In this document: in pieces, positions 1 through 8,917 of the stretch
How positions within the stretch are numbered: the stretch's first letter is position 1
How the letters are laid out: the number at the start of each line of letters is the position of its first letter
From: a virus
Length of the DNA stretch: 64,000 nucleotides
Virus record (IMG/VR): IMGVR_UViG_3300009093_000043
Span: 33,640-97,639 of that record
Reading direction: 5' to 3' (one strand)
Position numbers and translations under genes: made by a program
The notes under the pieces: model-generated
What the model saw: the letters and a program-made list of their open reading frames with translations, nothing else
The model's database searches: none
Told to the model about the DNA's origin: nothing

Positions 1-2988
1 GGTCGCGTTCGACCAGTAGTCGATTCGAACCGAGTCCCCGAGCTGGGACGAGTTCAGCGAGTCCATCGCGACCTGGGACCCGAAGGACCGGGCCATCTTC
101 GTCATCGGTAGGACGACGTAGGAGACGCCGGTCGTGTCGTCGATCGAGGCGACGACGTCCGACTGGCGGAGCGGCGTCTTCATCCGGAGCTTCGAGAACA
201 AGATCCCGAGGTTCGTCCGGATCGCATCGTCCACGACGTTCTGAACGAAGTTCTTCTTCAGGACGACGGTCGCGGTGATGTCGACGGGAACCGCGATCGC
301 GGACTTCCCTAGGACGTCGGCGGTGGAGTGCTTCGTCGTGTCGATCGCCTGCTGAAGAGCGCTCGTCACGAGATTGATCTGGTACGTCACCACGAAGTTC
401 TCGTCGTAGGAGTACGAGATCAGGATGCTCTCGCCGTCGGTGATCGCGCTCGAAGAGGTGCGCTGGATCCCGAGCGGGTTCGTCTGGTCCCCTTCGATGA
501 TCGTGTAGTCGGGCGAAGACGACGAGAACGGTCCGTTGTAGGTCACGGTCCCGTCAGCGTTCGTCACGACGACCGTGAGGGAGTCGGCCCCAAGCCGGAG
601 AACGAACTCGGGGTAGGCCCCGACGATGACGTGGGGCTCGTCCGTGACCGAGAGGATCGCCCCCGTCGGGACGGCCGTCGCTGGGTCCGCGCTTCCGGTG
701 ATCTGGAGGTAGTCGCCCGCCTCCGTAGACCGCCCGAGGCCGAGGGGGCTGTTCGGGTGGACGAGGGTGTAGACGTTCGTCTGAAGGGTCCCGGACGCCT
801 CTCCGACGACCGAGGCCACGCTCTCGACAGGCTGGCGGGTGAAGGTGAACTTCTCCCCGGTCCGGTACCGGTAGTCCCCAAGGATCACGTCGGTGAGGGT
901 TGGGGGAACCCACGGCTGGGGGACGGTGAGGTCGAGGGCGATCGTGTTGTAGTTCAGAATCGCGACGTTCGTCAGGTTGTAGCTGACCCCCGTCGTCGCG
1001 TTCCGAAGCCCGAGGCCGAGGCTCGGGTAGTTCAGCATCGCTGCGATCGGATTCGTCGGCGAGAGGTCGGAGTCGAGGGCTTGGAACTGGTAAGCTCCCG
1101 GGGCTCCTACGACGACGAACTGGACGTCACGCTTCCGGACGTAGGTGAAGGCGAAGGTGTCCGTGACGTTCGAGAGACGAACGCCCTGCTCCCAGACGTC
1201 GGTCTTCCCGCCGATGTGTCGTCCGAGGCTCGGGTCGAAGTCCCGCATCATGAGCGGGTTTCCGGCCTCGATGACCTGGGCCTGGATCACGCCCGGAACG
1301 CGAGCGGCCGTCTGGTAGTAGCCCTGGGTCGTTCCGGTATCGACTGCGGAGATCTCCCCGCGCGCGACTGCTGCCAGCTGAGCGTTCGTCTGGGAGTCGG
1401 TTCCGCCGAAGAAGGCCGCGTCGTTCGTCACCGAGAGACCGAACGGGGCTCCGGACGAGATCTGACCCCGGCCCACGTTCCCGTTCGAGCCGGGGGTGAC
1501 CGCTTGGGCCGGGACCGTGATGCTGTACTGGCCGGTCGAGGGGTTGTAGTAGGAGGCGAGGCGGGTGATGCTGATCTCGGCCGCTCGCGTCGTACGGAAC
1601 TGGACTCCGTTCGGACCGGGGAGGAGAGTCCCGAGGAGGATCTGCCTCGTGGAGGTCGGAGTCGTGCTGGTGAAGAAGCGAAGCTCGCCGATCGCGCGCG
1701 CTCCCGTATCACGAGTCACCCCGAAGTTCGAGGCGACTTTGTCGAAGGCCCCATCAATCACCGACTGGACCACCGCGACGTTCGAGAGGTAGAGGGCCTT
1801 TGCGAGCGCGATCTTGTAGGCGGAGGAAGCCGGAGGGATCGAAGCTCCGGTTCCGGTCGGGTCATCGATCGCGAGGAGGGTGTCGAAGGACGACGCCCGG
1901 TACATGAAGTCGAGGAGGAAGCGGATCCGCTCGGCCTCGGTCGAGAACGGATCGAGGAAGGTGTCACGAGTGATCGAACCGGGCTGGACGGCGATGTCCT
2001 TGTTGGCGCGGTTGATTGAGACGATCGCGTTCTCGACGATCTGCTGACGAGAGACCGAGGGGATCACGGCGATCCCCACCCGAACGTTGATCGGGCCCGC
2101 TACGACTTCGGCCGAGAAGCTCGACTCGAACTCGACCTGGGCGATCGGATCGAAGTAGAGAGCCGTGACGACGTAGTAGAGGGGCTCCGTGTCCGGAAGA
2201 ACGGCGAAGGTTCCGTTCGGGATCGTCGAGGGGACACTGGAGAGATTCCCTCGACGATCGTGAAGGAACTCGAAGTAGGGGACCTGCTCGATCGAGGAGA
2301 TCGTGACGTCGGTCTGGATGTTGGTGACGATCTCTGGGATCTCGACCGCGCTGTTCACGTCCGTTTCGAGCGTGTCCTGGTTGGAGTTCTCCTGAGAGAT
2401 CACCGCTCGAACGAAGAGAGGATCTGCCGTCGCCGCGAGGTTCTTCGAGACGAGGTTGAAGAGCTGGACTGTGTTCTCGCGAATCACCGGCGTCGTCACC
2501 GGCTGGGCGTTCAGCTTCGAGTAGCCCGTAGCTCCGCCGCCCGGGCTCGCCGACGCGTAGAAGTTGTAGCCGGTGATGCGAGAGTCGGAGAGACCCTGCG
2601 CGATCACGTTCACCGTCCCGTCGTTCCTCTCGACCGTGATCGAGGTCGGCGGGTTCGCTCCGGGAACGGCGACCGAGAGGAGCAGGACGCGAGCGGTGAC
2701 CGGGGCGCTCGGAGGGCCGACGAGAGGGATCGAACGGACCTGGACGTCGTTCTCGCCCGCGAACAGTTCGAGCCCGTTCGGGTACGAGGTCGGGTTCGGG
2801 ACGATCCAGCCACTGGAGCTGAATGAGACGAGGGACGGGTCCGACGAGAAGGCGCCGCCGCGGATCGAGACTTCGAGGTCTGCGGTGTCAGAGTTGATCG
2901 TACCGGTGAAGAAGCGAGTAGTGGTGATCGTCGAGAAGACGGTCGAGTCCACCAACGTTCCATCCGGCGAAGCGATTTTCAAAGTCAT
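1..2988 (-). CDS. Baseplate J-like wedge protein (C-terminus beyond left edge)
   Basis: The reading frame is open from an ATG at 2988 to the window edge, at least 996 residues, so the 3' end is missing. The start overlaps the stop of the upstream gene as ATGA. The protein is acidic and rich in beta-strand-type sequence. Near residue 930 it carries MKTPLRQSDVVASIDDTTGV, preceded by a stretch (VPVDITATVVL) and a helix (DDAIRTNLGILFSKL); this order resembles the C-terminal region of baseplate J / gp6-type wedge proteins, which form the inner ring of contractile-tail baseplates. The gp25-like gene directly upstream supports a baseplate role. The family call is from remembered motifs, not a search. 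Long out-of-frame plus-strand frames across the region are shadows of this gene. Confidence 0.72.
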   Translation of the reverse strand, partial: MTLKIASPDGTLVDSTVFSTITTTRFFTGTINSDTADLEVSIRGGAFSSDPSLVSFSSSGWIVPNPTSYPNGLELFAGENDVQVRSIPLVGPPSAPVTARVLLLSVAVPGANPPTSITVERNDGTVNVIAQGLSDSRITGYNFYASASPGGGATGYSKLNAQPVTTPVIRENTVQLFNLVSKNLAATADPLFVRAVISQENSNQDTLETDVNSAVEIPEIVTNIQTDVTISSIEQVPYFEFLHDRRGNLSSVPSTIPNGTFAVLPDTEPLYYVVTALYFDPIAQVEFESSFSAEVVAGPINVRVGIAVIPSVSRQQIVENAIVSINRANKDIAVQPGSITRDTFLDPFSTEAERIRFLLDFMYRASSFDTLLAIDDPTGTGASIPPASSAYKIALAKALYLSNVAVVQSVIDGAFDKVASNFGVTRDTGARAIGELRFFTSTTPTSTRQILLGTLLPGPNGVQFRTTRAAEISITRLASYYNPSTGQYSITVPAQAVTPGSNGNVGRGQISSGAPFGLSVTNDAAFFGGTDSQTNAQLAAVARGEISAVDTGTTQGYYQTAARVPGVIQAQVIEAGNPLMMRDFDPSLGRHIGGKTDVWEQGVRLSNVTDTFAFTYVRKRDVQFVVVGAPGAYQFQALDSDLSPTNPIAAMLNYPSLGLGLRNATTGVSYNLTNVAILNYNTIALDLTVPQPWVPPTLTDVILGDYRYRTGEKFTFTRQPVESVASVVGEASGTLQTNVYTLVHPNSPLGLGRSTEAGDYLQITGSADPATAVPTGAILSVTDEPHVIVGAYPEFVLRLGADSLTVVVTNADGTVTYNGPFSSSSPDYTIIEGDQTNPLGIQRTSSSAITDGESILISYSYDENFVVTYQINLVTSALQQAIDTTKHSTADVLGKSAIAVPVDITATVVLKKNFVQNVVDDAIRTNLGILFSKLRMKTPLRQSDVVASIDDTTGVSYVVLPMTKMARSFGSQVAMDSLNSSQLGDSVRIDYWSNAT

Positions 2989-4103
2989 CGGCCGAAGCTC
3001 CCGAGGGACAACCTATTCGTTCCCGGAAGCGCATAGGCTCCGGGAGCGGTGTAGACGATGGTGATGTTGATGGGCTCGAAGGAGTAGTTGCGAACGGTGA
3101 CGTCCACAAGGAACACCGTCGGGTCCTGGGGCGAGGGACGAACCCCCACGTTGTCGATCGAGTAGAGGCGCTCCTTCGGGGAGATCCTCTGGTACTTGGA
3201 CTGGAGCGCCTGCTGGTTCTGAAGGTTCGCGAGCGCCGTTCGAATCGACTGCTGGATGTCGTTCGCCGTAGAAGGGTTCGCCTTCGAGCCGATCGAGGAG
3301 GAGATCGCCGACCCATACCACGGGTAGTAGATGTTGGACTTCAGCTCGGTGAGGACGATCTTCAAGCACGACTGGTAGAGAAGGTTCTCGTCCTTCACCA
3401 TGATCGTCTTCCCGAAGGCGTCGTAGCGGAAGTCGTTCTCGACCTCGGTCGCTCGGCACCTCAGGCACGTGTTCCAGAAGACCGTGTACGTTAGAGCGAA
3501 GTAGTAGTTGGGGCGGATCGGCCGCTCGAACCGGATCAGGTAGCCCTCGTCGAACGTCGCTTCCTCGTTGGAGACAACGATGTTGAAGAGGTTGAACGGG
3601 GGGAGGACGATCTGACCGACGGCCCCGACCTGGTCCAAGAACCCGAGCCCCTGGATCGCGTTCCCCGAGACCCGAATCTGAGACTCGGCGCCCGAGGCGA
3701 GGTTCTCGCTGAGGGAGAGAATCCCATTCGCGACCGAAGCGACGAGGTAGGGACGCTCGGTCGGATTCGCGACCGCCGTGTTGATGATCGAGGCAATCTG
3801 ATTCGCCGTCTGGTACCCGCTCGGAAGAGTCAACGAGAGGGTCCGAGCCTGGGTCTTGATCGTGAGGTCGGCGAGTCCTGGGGAGACCAGGTAGGGTTGG
3901 GCCTTCGCCGACGATAGAACGGCCGAGGACTGGACTCCGCGCGTCGGGCTCACGACGTACTGATCGTTCGCGAGGAGCTTCAGGAGCCCCGTCCCGGCGA
4001 TCGGCTTCTGAGTTTGGAGCGTCGTCCGGTCGGCGGACAGAGTAACCCGTTCCTCCCCGATGACGTGGGGGCAGGTCCAGCCAAGTTGAAGATCGGTAGA
4101 CAC
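2985..4103 (-). CDS. Baseplate protein with gp25-like C-terminal domain
   Basis: 372 residues, GTG start at 4103. The N-terminal half contains a segment of the type seen in hook/flagellin-associated 'IN' motifs: SLTLPSGYQTANQIASIINT followed by a GILSLSEN strand and IQGLGF. The C-terminal half (about residue 230 on) has an LLYQSCLKIVLTELKSNIYYPW.GS block followed by IRTALANLQNQQAL and a repeated beta-strand end, the usual arrangement in gp25/W baseplate wedge proteins, which act beside protein J/gp6. A pair of Cys-x-x-Cys residues (CLRC, about 215) is unusual for that family. The gene is translationally coupled to the J-like gene. Structural role is likely, exact subunit identity is inference. 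Confidence 0.65.
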   Translation of the reverse strand: MSTDLQLGWTCPHVIGEERVTLSADRTTLQTQKPIAGTGLLKLLANDQYVVSPTRGVQSSAVLSSAKAQPYLVSPGLADLTIKTQARTLSLTLPSGYQTANQIASIINTAVANPTERPYLVASVANGILSLSENLASGAESQIRVSGNAIQGLGFLDQVGAVGQIVLPPFNLFNIVVSNEEATFDEGYLIRFERPIRPNYYFALTYTVFWNTCLRCRATEVENDFRYDAFGKTIMVKDENLLYQSCLKIVLTELKSNIYYPWYGSAISSSIGSKANPSTANDIQQSIRTALANLQNQQALQSKYQRISPKERLYSIDNVGVRPSPQDPTVFLVDVTVRNYSFEPINITIVYTAPGAYALPGTNRLSLGSFGR

Positions 4104-4169
4104 TTCCCCTTACTGTACGCATAGGTGAGGTACGGGAAATCGGTCGAGACTCTATTGGGAAGAGCAGGT

Positions 4170-4502
4170 ATGGCGACTCGAAGTCCAGATCCAAGTTCCG
4201 TAGCGCGCCGCTTCGCGAATCGGTCTTGGGAACGTTCTCCGAAGGCTCTGACGCCTGCTCAAGTCGGAAAGATCTACGAAGCAGGGAAGAAGAGCTACCA
4301 GTCGTCCTACGCGAAGATGGTCGATGACATCTTCGCCGGGATCAAGAAGGCCACCGCGAAGCTCGGTTTCGAGCCCTTCTACGACGTCGAATGGTTCCGG
4401 TTGATGGGGAGCGGGATTCGCGAGTCTTACTCTTGGTCTTCGCTCCCTCCCGACATGAAGGAACGAATTGTCCGGGCGATCAATCCGGCCGTAGACGAGT
4501 GA
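4170..4502 (+). CDS. Small protein of unknown function
   Basis: 110 residues from the ATG at 4170, which has an AAGAGCAGG stretch just upstream; an in-frame GTG at 4125 would add 15 residues that have no ribosome-binding site. Basic N-terminus, then a helical centre (AQVGKIYEAGKKSYQSSYAKM) and a C-terminal half with many aromatic residues. It diverges from the baseplate genes and is the first of two plus-strand genes ending at a strong hairpin (4998-5033). No family recognised. Confidence 0.6.
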   Translation: MATRSPDPSSVARRFANRSWERSPKALTPAQVGKIYEAGKKSYQSSYAKMVDDIFAGIKKATAKLGFEPFYDVEWFRLMGSGIRESYSWSSLPPDMKERIVRAINPAVDE

Positions 4503-4506
4503 TTCC

Positions 4507-4514
4507 GGCGTAAG
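4507..4514 (+). promoter_or_regulatory. GGCGTAAG start-proximal motif
   Basis: GGCGTAAG lies 23 bases before the ATG of the 4538 gene, with a separate GGAGG ribosome-binding site between them. Here the TAA is not the stop of the preceding gene, so the motif is not explained by a stop codon. It matches a recurrent element seen upstream of about 20 genes in the window. Confidence 0.5.
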
Positions 4515-4537
4515 GTCGGATCGGAGGTATCCCACCT

Positions 4538-4978
4538 ATGTCCAGCAACATGTCCCTGTTCACCGAGATCAGCGAGTACCGCGACGGAATCAAGCATCGT
4601 GTGCATCGCCTCCGGCGCAATCTCGCGAAGTGCGACAAGGCTCCGGAGATCCTCAGCCACGACGAACTCGGGAAGCTGGAGATCCTCCGCGGAAAGATGC
4701 TGAAGGAAGTGAATCGCTTGGAGACGCTTTTCCGCGTCGTGTCGGAAGACCTTCGAGTGACTGGAAGCGCTCTCGCCCACGAGATCGTCGAGACCGAGAA
4801 CGAACCCCTCTACCAGCCCAATCGTTCCAGCGGAGGCAACCTCGCTCTCATGGTCGACGACCGCGACGGAGACACGGACGAAGAAGAGGACTACCGTCCG
4901 GAGGTGGTGGAGGAGCGTCGGAAGGCTTCGCTGAAGAAGATGTTCCTCGGTTGGATCGAGACCGGTCGAATCACCTGA
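4538..4978 (+). CDS. Acidic helical protein of unknown function
   Basis: 146 residues, ATG start with GGAGG eleven bases upstream. Predicted helical and coiled-coil like over residues 10-90 (heptad-like Leu spacing in LGKLEILRGKMLKEVNRLE), then a low-complexity acidic stretch (DDRDGDTDEEED) and a basic C-terminus. Lies after the 4170 gene and directly before a hairpin terminator. Function not recognised; the helix plus acidic linker fits a scaffolding or adaptor role, but that is a guess. Confidence 0.65.
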   Translation: MSSNMSLFTEISEYRDGIKHRVHRLRRNLAKCDKAPEILSHDELGKLEILRGKMLKEVNRLETLFRVVSEDLRVTGSALAHEIVETENEPLYQPNRSSGGNLALMVDDRDGDTDEEEDYRPEVVEERRKASLKKMFLGWIETGRIT

Positions 4979-4997
4979 ACCGCCAGTAGTGAAAGAG

Positions 4998-5033
4998 AAA
5001 GGCCCGGGGCTCTGAGGAGCATACCGGGCCTTT
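4998..5033 (+). terminator. Hairpin terminator
   Basis: A 10-bp perfect stem AAAGGCCCGG / CCGGGCCTTT with a 16-base loop begins 20 bases after the stop of the 4538 gene. The 3' arm ends in TTT, so it works as an intrinsic-type terminator for the plus-strand transcript; the A/T flanks are symmetric, so it could also act on minus-strand transcription. Confidence 0.75.
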
Positions 5034-5057
5034 CCCACATCTCATCCCAGAGACTCG

Positions 5058-5073
5058 GTGGAGGCGCCTCCAC
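5058..5073. repeat. 16-bp perfect palindrome
   Basis: GTGGAGGCGCCTCCAC is a perfect palindrome in the 175-base non-coding gap between the terminator and the fibre gene at 5209. It could be a protein-binding site or a cruciform/hairpin in the leader. The rest of the gap has a TGGTTATGGGTC box just before the fibre gene that resembles TGGTTATAGGGTC before the tagged gene at 41443. Confidence 0.45.
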
Positions 5074-5208
5074 AACGTCGCTCTGGTTCCCTCAATGAGA
5101 GTTCGCTCGAACCTCAACGGGGACCTTCCGCCGCCGCAAATCGCGCGCAAACGGGATTGAGGTACCTTACGCCGAGGCCGGTGACTTGGTTATGGGTCGT
5201 TGTTTGCA

Positions 5209-6897
5209 ATGACGACCCCTCGAAAACTCTACCAGGCTATCGGAGCTACCCCTTCCAGCGCTCGCGACGCCATCGGAGCGTTCGGGCCGACGTCTTCGGT
5301 ACCGGGTCCGGTTCTCGACGCGAATACGACGGCTTCCGCCTTGCTGGCGTACCCGTTCGCGATCTTCGAGCCCACGGCGACTCGTACGATCGACGTTCCG
5401 GGGACCGGAGGGACGGCTTGGGATCTTTCGAAGTCCGCCGTGATCCGCGTCATGAAGGGCACGCGAGTCGCGAGCGGGATCGTGATCGACGTCGCGACGA
5501 ACGGAGGAGGTCTCTGGACTACTCCCGCCGGTCTCAACCAGAACTACACGCTCAACACGAGCGACGACTACTACTCGGGCTCGTGGGACGTGATCATCAA
5601 CGGCCCCGCGAAGACGGTTCGTGTCGTCACGTACCCGTTGGGAACCCTGGAGCCGATGTGTCCGGCCCCGAGCGCTGGCCCAGGCGATACGATCGACATC
5701 TTCACCACCGGTGTCTTCTCGAACCAGGGTAGTACGGCCGGAAGCTACCAGACCGGCGCCCCCCGTGCGGACGGGGCCGCCTTCATCGCCAACCAGGTCT
5801 CGAACACTCGTCGCCTCCAGGATCTCGGGGACGGCAACGGTCAGCGACTCCTCATGGAGTCTTCCCACACGAACCTGATCCTTCAGAGCGAGACGCTCTA
5901 CACGGCGGGGGCGATCACGGCGCCATGGGTGGCGATCGGAGCTACGACGGGTCTCGGGGGCCAGGGAGGCTCTCCCCGAGGCGACGCGACCACGACGAAC
6001 CTGATCTTCTCGGCTTCGGCCGCAGACGGTATCAAGCAGCCGTTCACGATCGCGGTCGACACGTCCGCCATGTTCTCGGTTTGGGCTCGGGTTACTTCCG
6101 GGACCGGGCTGGCCCGCCTTCAGATCTTGAAGAAGGACGCCACGACCCAGACCACGACCGACTTCACCCTCACGACGACCTGGCAGCGCCTCGAAATCCT
6201 CTGCCCGATCATCGGAGTGGACGGGGACGGGGGTACAGCCGAGGTTCGGATCCTCAACGGATCCGACGGCGCGGCGCGTACCGTTCAGGTCTGGGGGGCT
6301 CAGTGCGAAAACGCCGCCGCTCCGTCGAGCTACATCAAGACGGTCGGAACAACCGTCGCCCGTACGCAAGAGACCCTCTACATCCCGACGGCCTCGGTTC
6401 CGGCGAGCTTCGGTACGCGAGGAATCCAGTTCGACGTGACGTGGGATTCGAGCACCGCCGAAGTCCTTCAGGTTCAGGGAGCGGTCTCGTTCTTCCTGAT
6501 CTCGATGCTGAGTTCCGCCATTGCGCCGACCGTCTCTCAGTCGATTCGATGGGGCTCTCTTCTACAGGGACCGGGGGCGCGCGTTTCGATCGTCGACCTC
6601 AACACCTACCCCAGTACCTCGAACACCCGGACGGCTCCGAAGCAGTTCACGTCTCCCTTCGTCTGGAGCCGGAACCAGAAGATCACCTGCACCGCCCAGT
6701 TCTATCGAGGTGCGTTCGTGATCGCAAACGCGGGTACGGGCGTCACCACCACACACGTCCTCGGGGGCGGTCCGCTCACCTGGAACGTCGGAGGCCCTCT
6801 CTACATCGCAACCACCGCGCCCGTTTCGGCCACCTCCAGTACGTTCGGCGCTACAGGTCCGGCCTGCTCCTTCGGCCGTCTCATCACCAGCGCGTAA
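5209..6897 (+). CDS. Tail-fibre or spike-like protein with conserved N-terminal tag
   Basis: 562 residues from ATG 5209 (an in-frame TTG at 5200 is possible). Residues 1-24 (MTTPRKLYQAIGATPSSARD) match the N-termini of the genes at 9332, 20327 and 41443. The rest is beta-rich. Around residues 205-395 a segment runs from LLMESSHTNLIL through SVWAR and TTTWQRLEI to VQVWGAQCE, typical of the carbohydrate-binding or lectin-like sandwich domains found in phage fibres that name a sample of strands 'E..RTNLL..S'. The C-terminal 170 residues resemble a concanavalin-type fold by strand pattern only. Likely a receptor-binding or decoration protein; the N-terminal tag presumably attaches it to the virion. 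No chaperone gene is next to it. Confidence 0.65.
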   Translation: MTTPRKLYQAIGATPSSARDAIGAFGPTSSVPGPVLDANTTASALLAYPFAIFEPTATRTIDVPGTGGTAWDLSKSAVIRVMKGTRVASGIVIDVATNGGGLWTTPAGLNQNYTLNTSDDYYSGSWDVIINGPAKTVRVVTYPLGTLEPMCPAPSAGPGDTIDIFTTGVFSNQGSTAGSYQTGAPRADGAAFIANQVSNTRRLQDLGDGNGQRLLMESSHTNLILQSETLYTAGAITAPWVAIGATTGLGGQGGSPRGDATTTNLIFSASAADGIKQPFTIAVDTSAMFSVWARVTSGTGLARLQILKKDATTQTTTDFTLTTTWQRLEILCPIIGVDGDGGTAEVRILNGSDGAARTVQVWGAQCENAAAPSSYIKTVGTTVARTQETLYIPTASVPASFGTRGIQFDVTWDSSTAEVLQVQGAVSFFLISMLSSAIAPTVSQSIRWGSLLQGPGARVSIVDLNTYPSTSNTRTAPKQFTSPFVWSRNQKITCTAQFYRGAFVIANAGTGVTTTHVLGGGPLTWNVGGPLYIATTAPVSATSSTFGATGPACSFGRLITSA

Positions 6898-6932
6898 GTA
6901 GGCTATCGGAGCGCCTCCCTTGAGGTGACCCG

Positions 6933-7508
6933 ATGCGTCTAGGACTGCTGTTCGTAACCCTGGTCGGGCTCGTAGGGTGTATCCCTGAGGCTGGGTTCAT
7001 GTCCCGTCGCGCCCACTGGGACAACCACGAGTTCCCCCTCACGGTCTGCGCCTCTCCGTACGTCGCGGCGGAAGACGACATGCACGCGCTCGACCTGACG
7101 GACCGAGTGATTCGCCAGGTCAACGACCGCCTCGGGTTCAAGGTCTACTCGATGGGTACCACCGATTGCGAGGTGGTAGCGGTGATCGGGGAGCCGGTGG
7201 ACGTCAACACGACCGGGGCTCCGGACGCTGACGGCAATACGGACCCGGGCGGAGCCGCGGACGTCAATTACGTCCTCACCAGCGGGATGAGGTGCTCGGT
7301 TCACACCTTCAACACCGGTACGTCTGAGTTGACCTTCTACACGATCGAGCACGAGCTGGGCCACTGTCTCGGCCTCGCCCACGACGATTGGGACGGTAGC
7401 ATCATGCGTCGCGTTCAGATCCCTACGCCGTTCGAGTCGTTTCCGCCCTGGATCGACGACCACGACCGGTCTCTACTTCGCGACACGTACCTGACGCCTC
7501 AGCAGTGA
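6933..7508 (+). CDS. Lipoprotein metzincin-type zinc metalloprotease
   Basis: 191 residues. Residues 1-16 form a lipoprotein signal peptide with a perfect lipobox LVGC (Cys16), so the mature protein should be lipid-anchored outside the cytoplasm. The catalytic motif HELGHCLGLAH spans residues 140-150 (HExxHxxGxxH, zinc ligands His140, His144, His150, catalytic Glu141), followed by SIM at 156-158 as the Met-turn; this is the matrixin/astacin-like metzincin pattern. Four further Cys residues (40, 79, 121, 145) could form disulphides. It sits 35 bases after the fibre gene, with GCGTAAG at its upstream boundary, and converges on the 7509-8378 gene without a gap. Possible roles: altering the host surface during infection, superinfection exclusion or release. 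Role is inference; enzyme class is well supported. Confidence 0.85.
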   Translation: MRLGLLFVTLVGLVGCIPEAGFMSRRAHWDNHEFPLTVCASPYVAAEDDMHALDLTDRVIRQVNDRLGFKVYSMGTTDCEVVAVIGEPVDVNTTGAPDADGNTDPGGAADVNYVLTSGMRCSVHTFNTGTSELTFYTIEHELGHCLGLAHDDWDGSIMRRVQIPTPFESFPPWIDDHDRSLLRDTYLTPQQ

Positions 7509-8378
7509 TCAGCCGATTCCCGTCCAGTCCTCTTCGCCTGTAGGGGCGTCTTCCAAGAGGACCGGATAGGGCGGGTTCAACGTACTGGCTCGGGGGGCGG
7601 CGAAGTTGTAGTCGCCCTCTTCGGTCAACGGATAGAAGATCTGATCGATCGAATTCACGATCGTCGAGAGGTTGAACGAGATCGCGAAGTCGTCTCCGTA
7701 GGGGAGGTCCGAGATCACGCCTCCAACGGCCGTCGGGAGAATCTCATCGCGCTCGATCAGAAGCTGCTCCCGTAGATCGGCGAGCTTCAGAATCCGAGCT
7801 TCGAGGTCGTTCCGCTTCGTTCTGATCTCCGCCGACACCCACTCGCGGGCCGCGTTGATCACCGGGGTCATCTCCGCCGACTCGCTGACGTAGGTGATGT
7901 TGCTCCCGAGCTTCCGGGGTGGGTAGCGCCAAAGAGGGAGCCAGCCGCCGGTATAGAGCCCCACGGTGACCGGGTCGGCGGAGCGGGGCGATACGATGCC
8001 CCCGTAGGGCTCGGTCTCTCGAACCACGACCGTCTCGGTTCCGTCCTCCGCCGTCGTCGCCTCGATGATCTGGAAGCTGTCCGGGTGGAGGAACATCGAG
8101 ATGTCGAAGGGGTTCCCCCCTTGGGCGATGTACGCTTGGAGGAGGCGCTCCATCGAGGAGTTGGGGGAGACGTCGATTCCGACCCGCTTCTCGCTCATCG
8201 GGGAGTCGACGTCGCTGAGGTCGGTCCGCGAGTAGAGGACACGAATCTCTCCGATCCTCACCAGCTCCGCGTTGATCGCGCGGATCCGGGCGAGGACGTC
8301 TCTCCGTTCGTTCAAGACGAACGAACGGAAGACCTGCCAGGCTCCCTGACGAAAGATCCCTGTCCAGCCGAAGCTCAT
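7509..8378 (-). CDS. Probable virion protein, unknown
   Basis: 289 residues, ATG at 8378. N-terminal helices (WQVFRSFVLNERRDVLARIR) are followed by a mixed region and a coiled-coil-like stretch (about 170-215, EIRTKRNDLEARILKLADLREQ). The composition matches neighbouring virion proteins. There is no clear ribosome-binding site; instead an 8-bp hairpin ends one base before the ATG. Stops touch those of the metzincin gene. Function not recognised. Confidence 0.55.
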   Translation of the reverse strand: MSFGWTGIFRQGAWQVFRSFVLNERRDVLARIRAINAELVRIGEIRVLYSRTDLSDVDSPMSEKRVGIDVSPNSSMERLLQAYIAQGGNPFDISMFLHPDSFQIIEATTAEDGTETVVVRETEPYGGIVSPRSADPVTVGLYTGGWLPLWRYPPRKLGSNITYVSESAEMTPVINAAREWVSAEIRTKRNDLEARILKLADLREQLLIERDEILPTAVGGVISDLPYGDDFAISFNLSTIVNSIDQIFYPLTEEGDYNFAAPRASTLNPPYPVLLEDAPTGEEDWTGIG

Positions 8379-8379
8379 G

Positions 8380-8405
8380 TATCGACTCTACGAGAGGAGT
8401 CGATA
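8380..8405 (-). promoter_or_regulatory. RNA hairpin abutting the 8378 start codon
   Basis: On the minus-strand transcript TATCGACT pairs with AGTCGATA around a 10-base loop, and the stem ends one base before the ATG. No purine-rich ribosome-binding site is visible outside it, so folding could control translation start. Confidence 0.5.
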
Positions 8406-8421
8406 GCCTACCGCGAGAGCG

Positions 8422-8895
8422 TTACGTGGTAATGGCCTTCGTCTGGAAGCTGTTCCCCTGCAGACAGAGGTTCTTGTCGAACCAGACGGCGTCCACGAAA
8501 TTCCCGTAGGCCTCGGTCACCGTCATCGGACAGCCCTTCAAGAGGTCGCCACGAAGGTAGATGACGCTGCCGGTCTTGATCTCCGAAGATCCAGGGATGT
8601 TCCTCATCCGACCGGTCTTCACTCCCTCGTGCTTCGGGAGGGTCTTCACGACTTCCGGCTTCGGATCGTCGCTCAGGAGCTGGGAGATCATCTTCGTCCT
8701 CCCCATGGAGTAGAAGCGGATCTTCTTCAGATCGGGGGAGACCGCCACCAACGCCGAATTGGCGTAGAGCTGCCTCTGACGGATGGTGAGCTTCAGCCGA
8801 GCGTTGTAGGCGAACTTCTCGCTGGCGGTGATGTTGTTGTCGTGGTCCTTCACGGTCCACCAACCCTTGGGCGGATTCAGCTTCTTGTTCTTCAT
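8422..8895 (-). CDS. DUF2158-like (YodC-type) domain protein
   Basis: 157 residues, ATG 8895 with GGAGGAAG upstream. Residues about 108-155 read TGSVIYLRG..., PMTVTEA, VDAVWFD and a final NSFQTKAI; this is the 'G.vV.LKSGGP.MTV ... C.WF' pattern of DUF2158/YodC-like proteins, small SH3-like beta barrels of unknown biochemical role. The N-terminal hundred residues are basic and unfamiliar, so the domain is fused to something extra. Precedes the 7509-8378 gene by 43 bases. Confidence 0.6.
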   Translation of the reverse strand: MKNKKLNPPKGWWTVKDHDNNITASEKFAYNARLKLTIRQRQLYANSALVAVSPDLKKIRFYSMGRTKMISQLLSDDPKPEVVKTLPKHEGVKTGRMRNIPGSSEIKTGSVIYLRGDLLKGCPMTVTEAYGNFVDAVWFDKNLCLQGNSFQTKAITT

Positions 8896-8917
8896 CGATC
8901 TTCCTCCGGAGAACCAC

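Noticed and set aside
328-2019. Long plus-strand open frame (563 codons)
   Set aside because: Arg/Val/Asp-rich low-complexity product, no ribosome-binding site; it is antisense to the baseplate J-like gene whose frame is uninterrupted and of normal composition.
5168-5173. TTACGC before the 5209 gene as a start-proximal GCGTAA motif
   Set aside because: It is in the opposite orientation to the gene it precedes and no minus-strand start lies downstream.
5058-5732. Plus-strand frame starting before the fibre gene
   Set aside because: Overlaps the fibre gene in another frame and has Arg/His-rich shadow composition.
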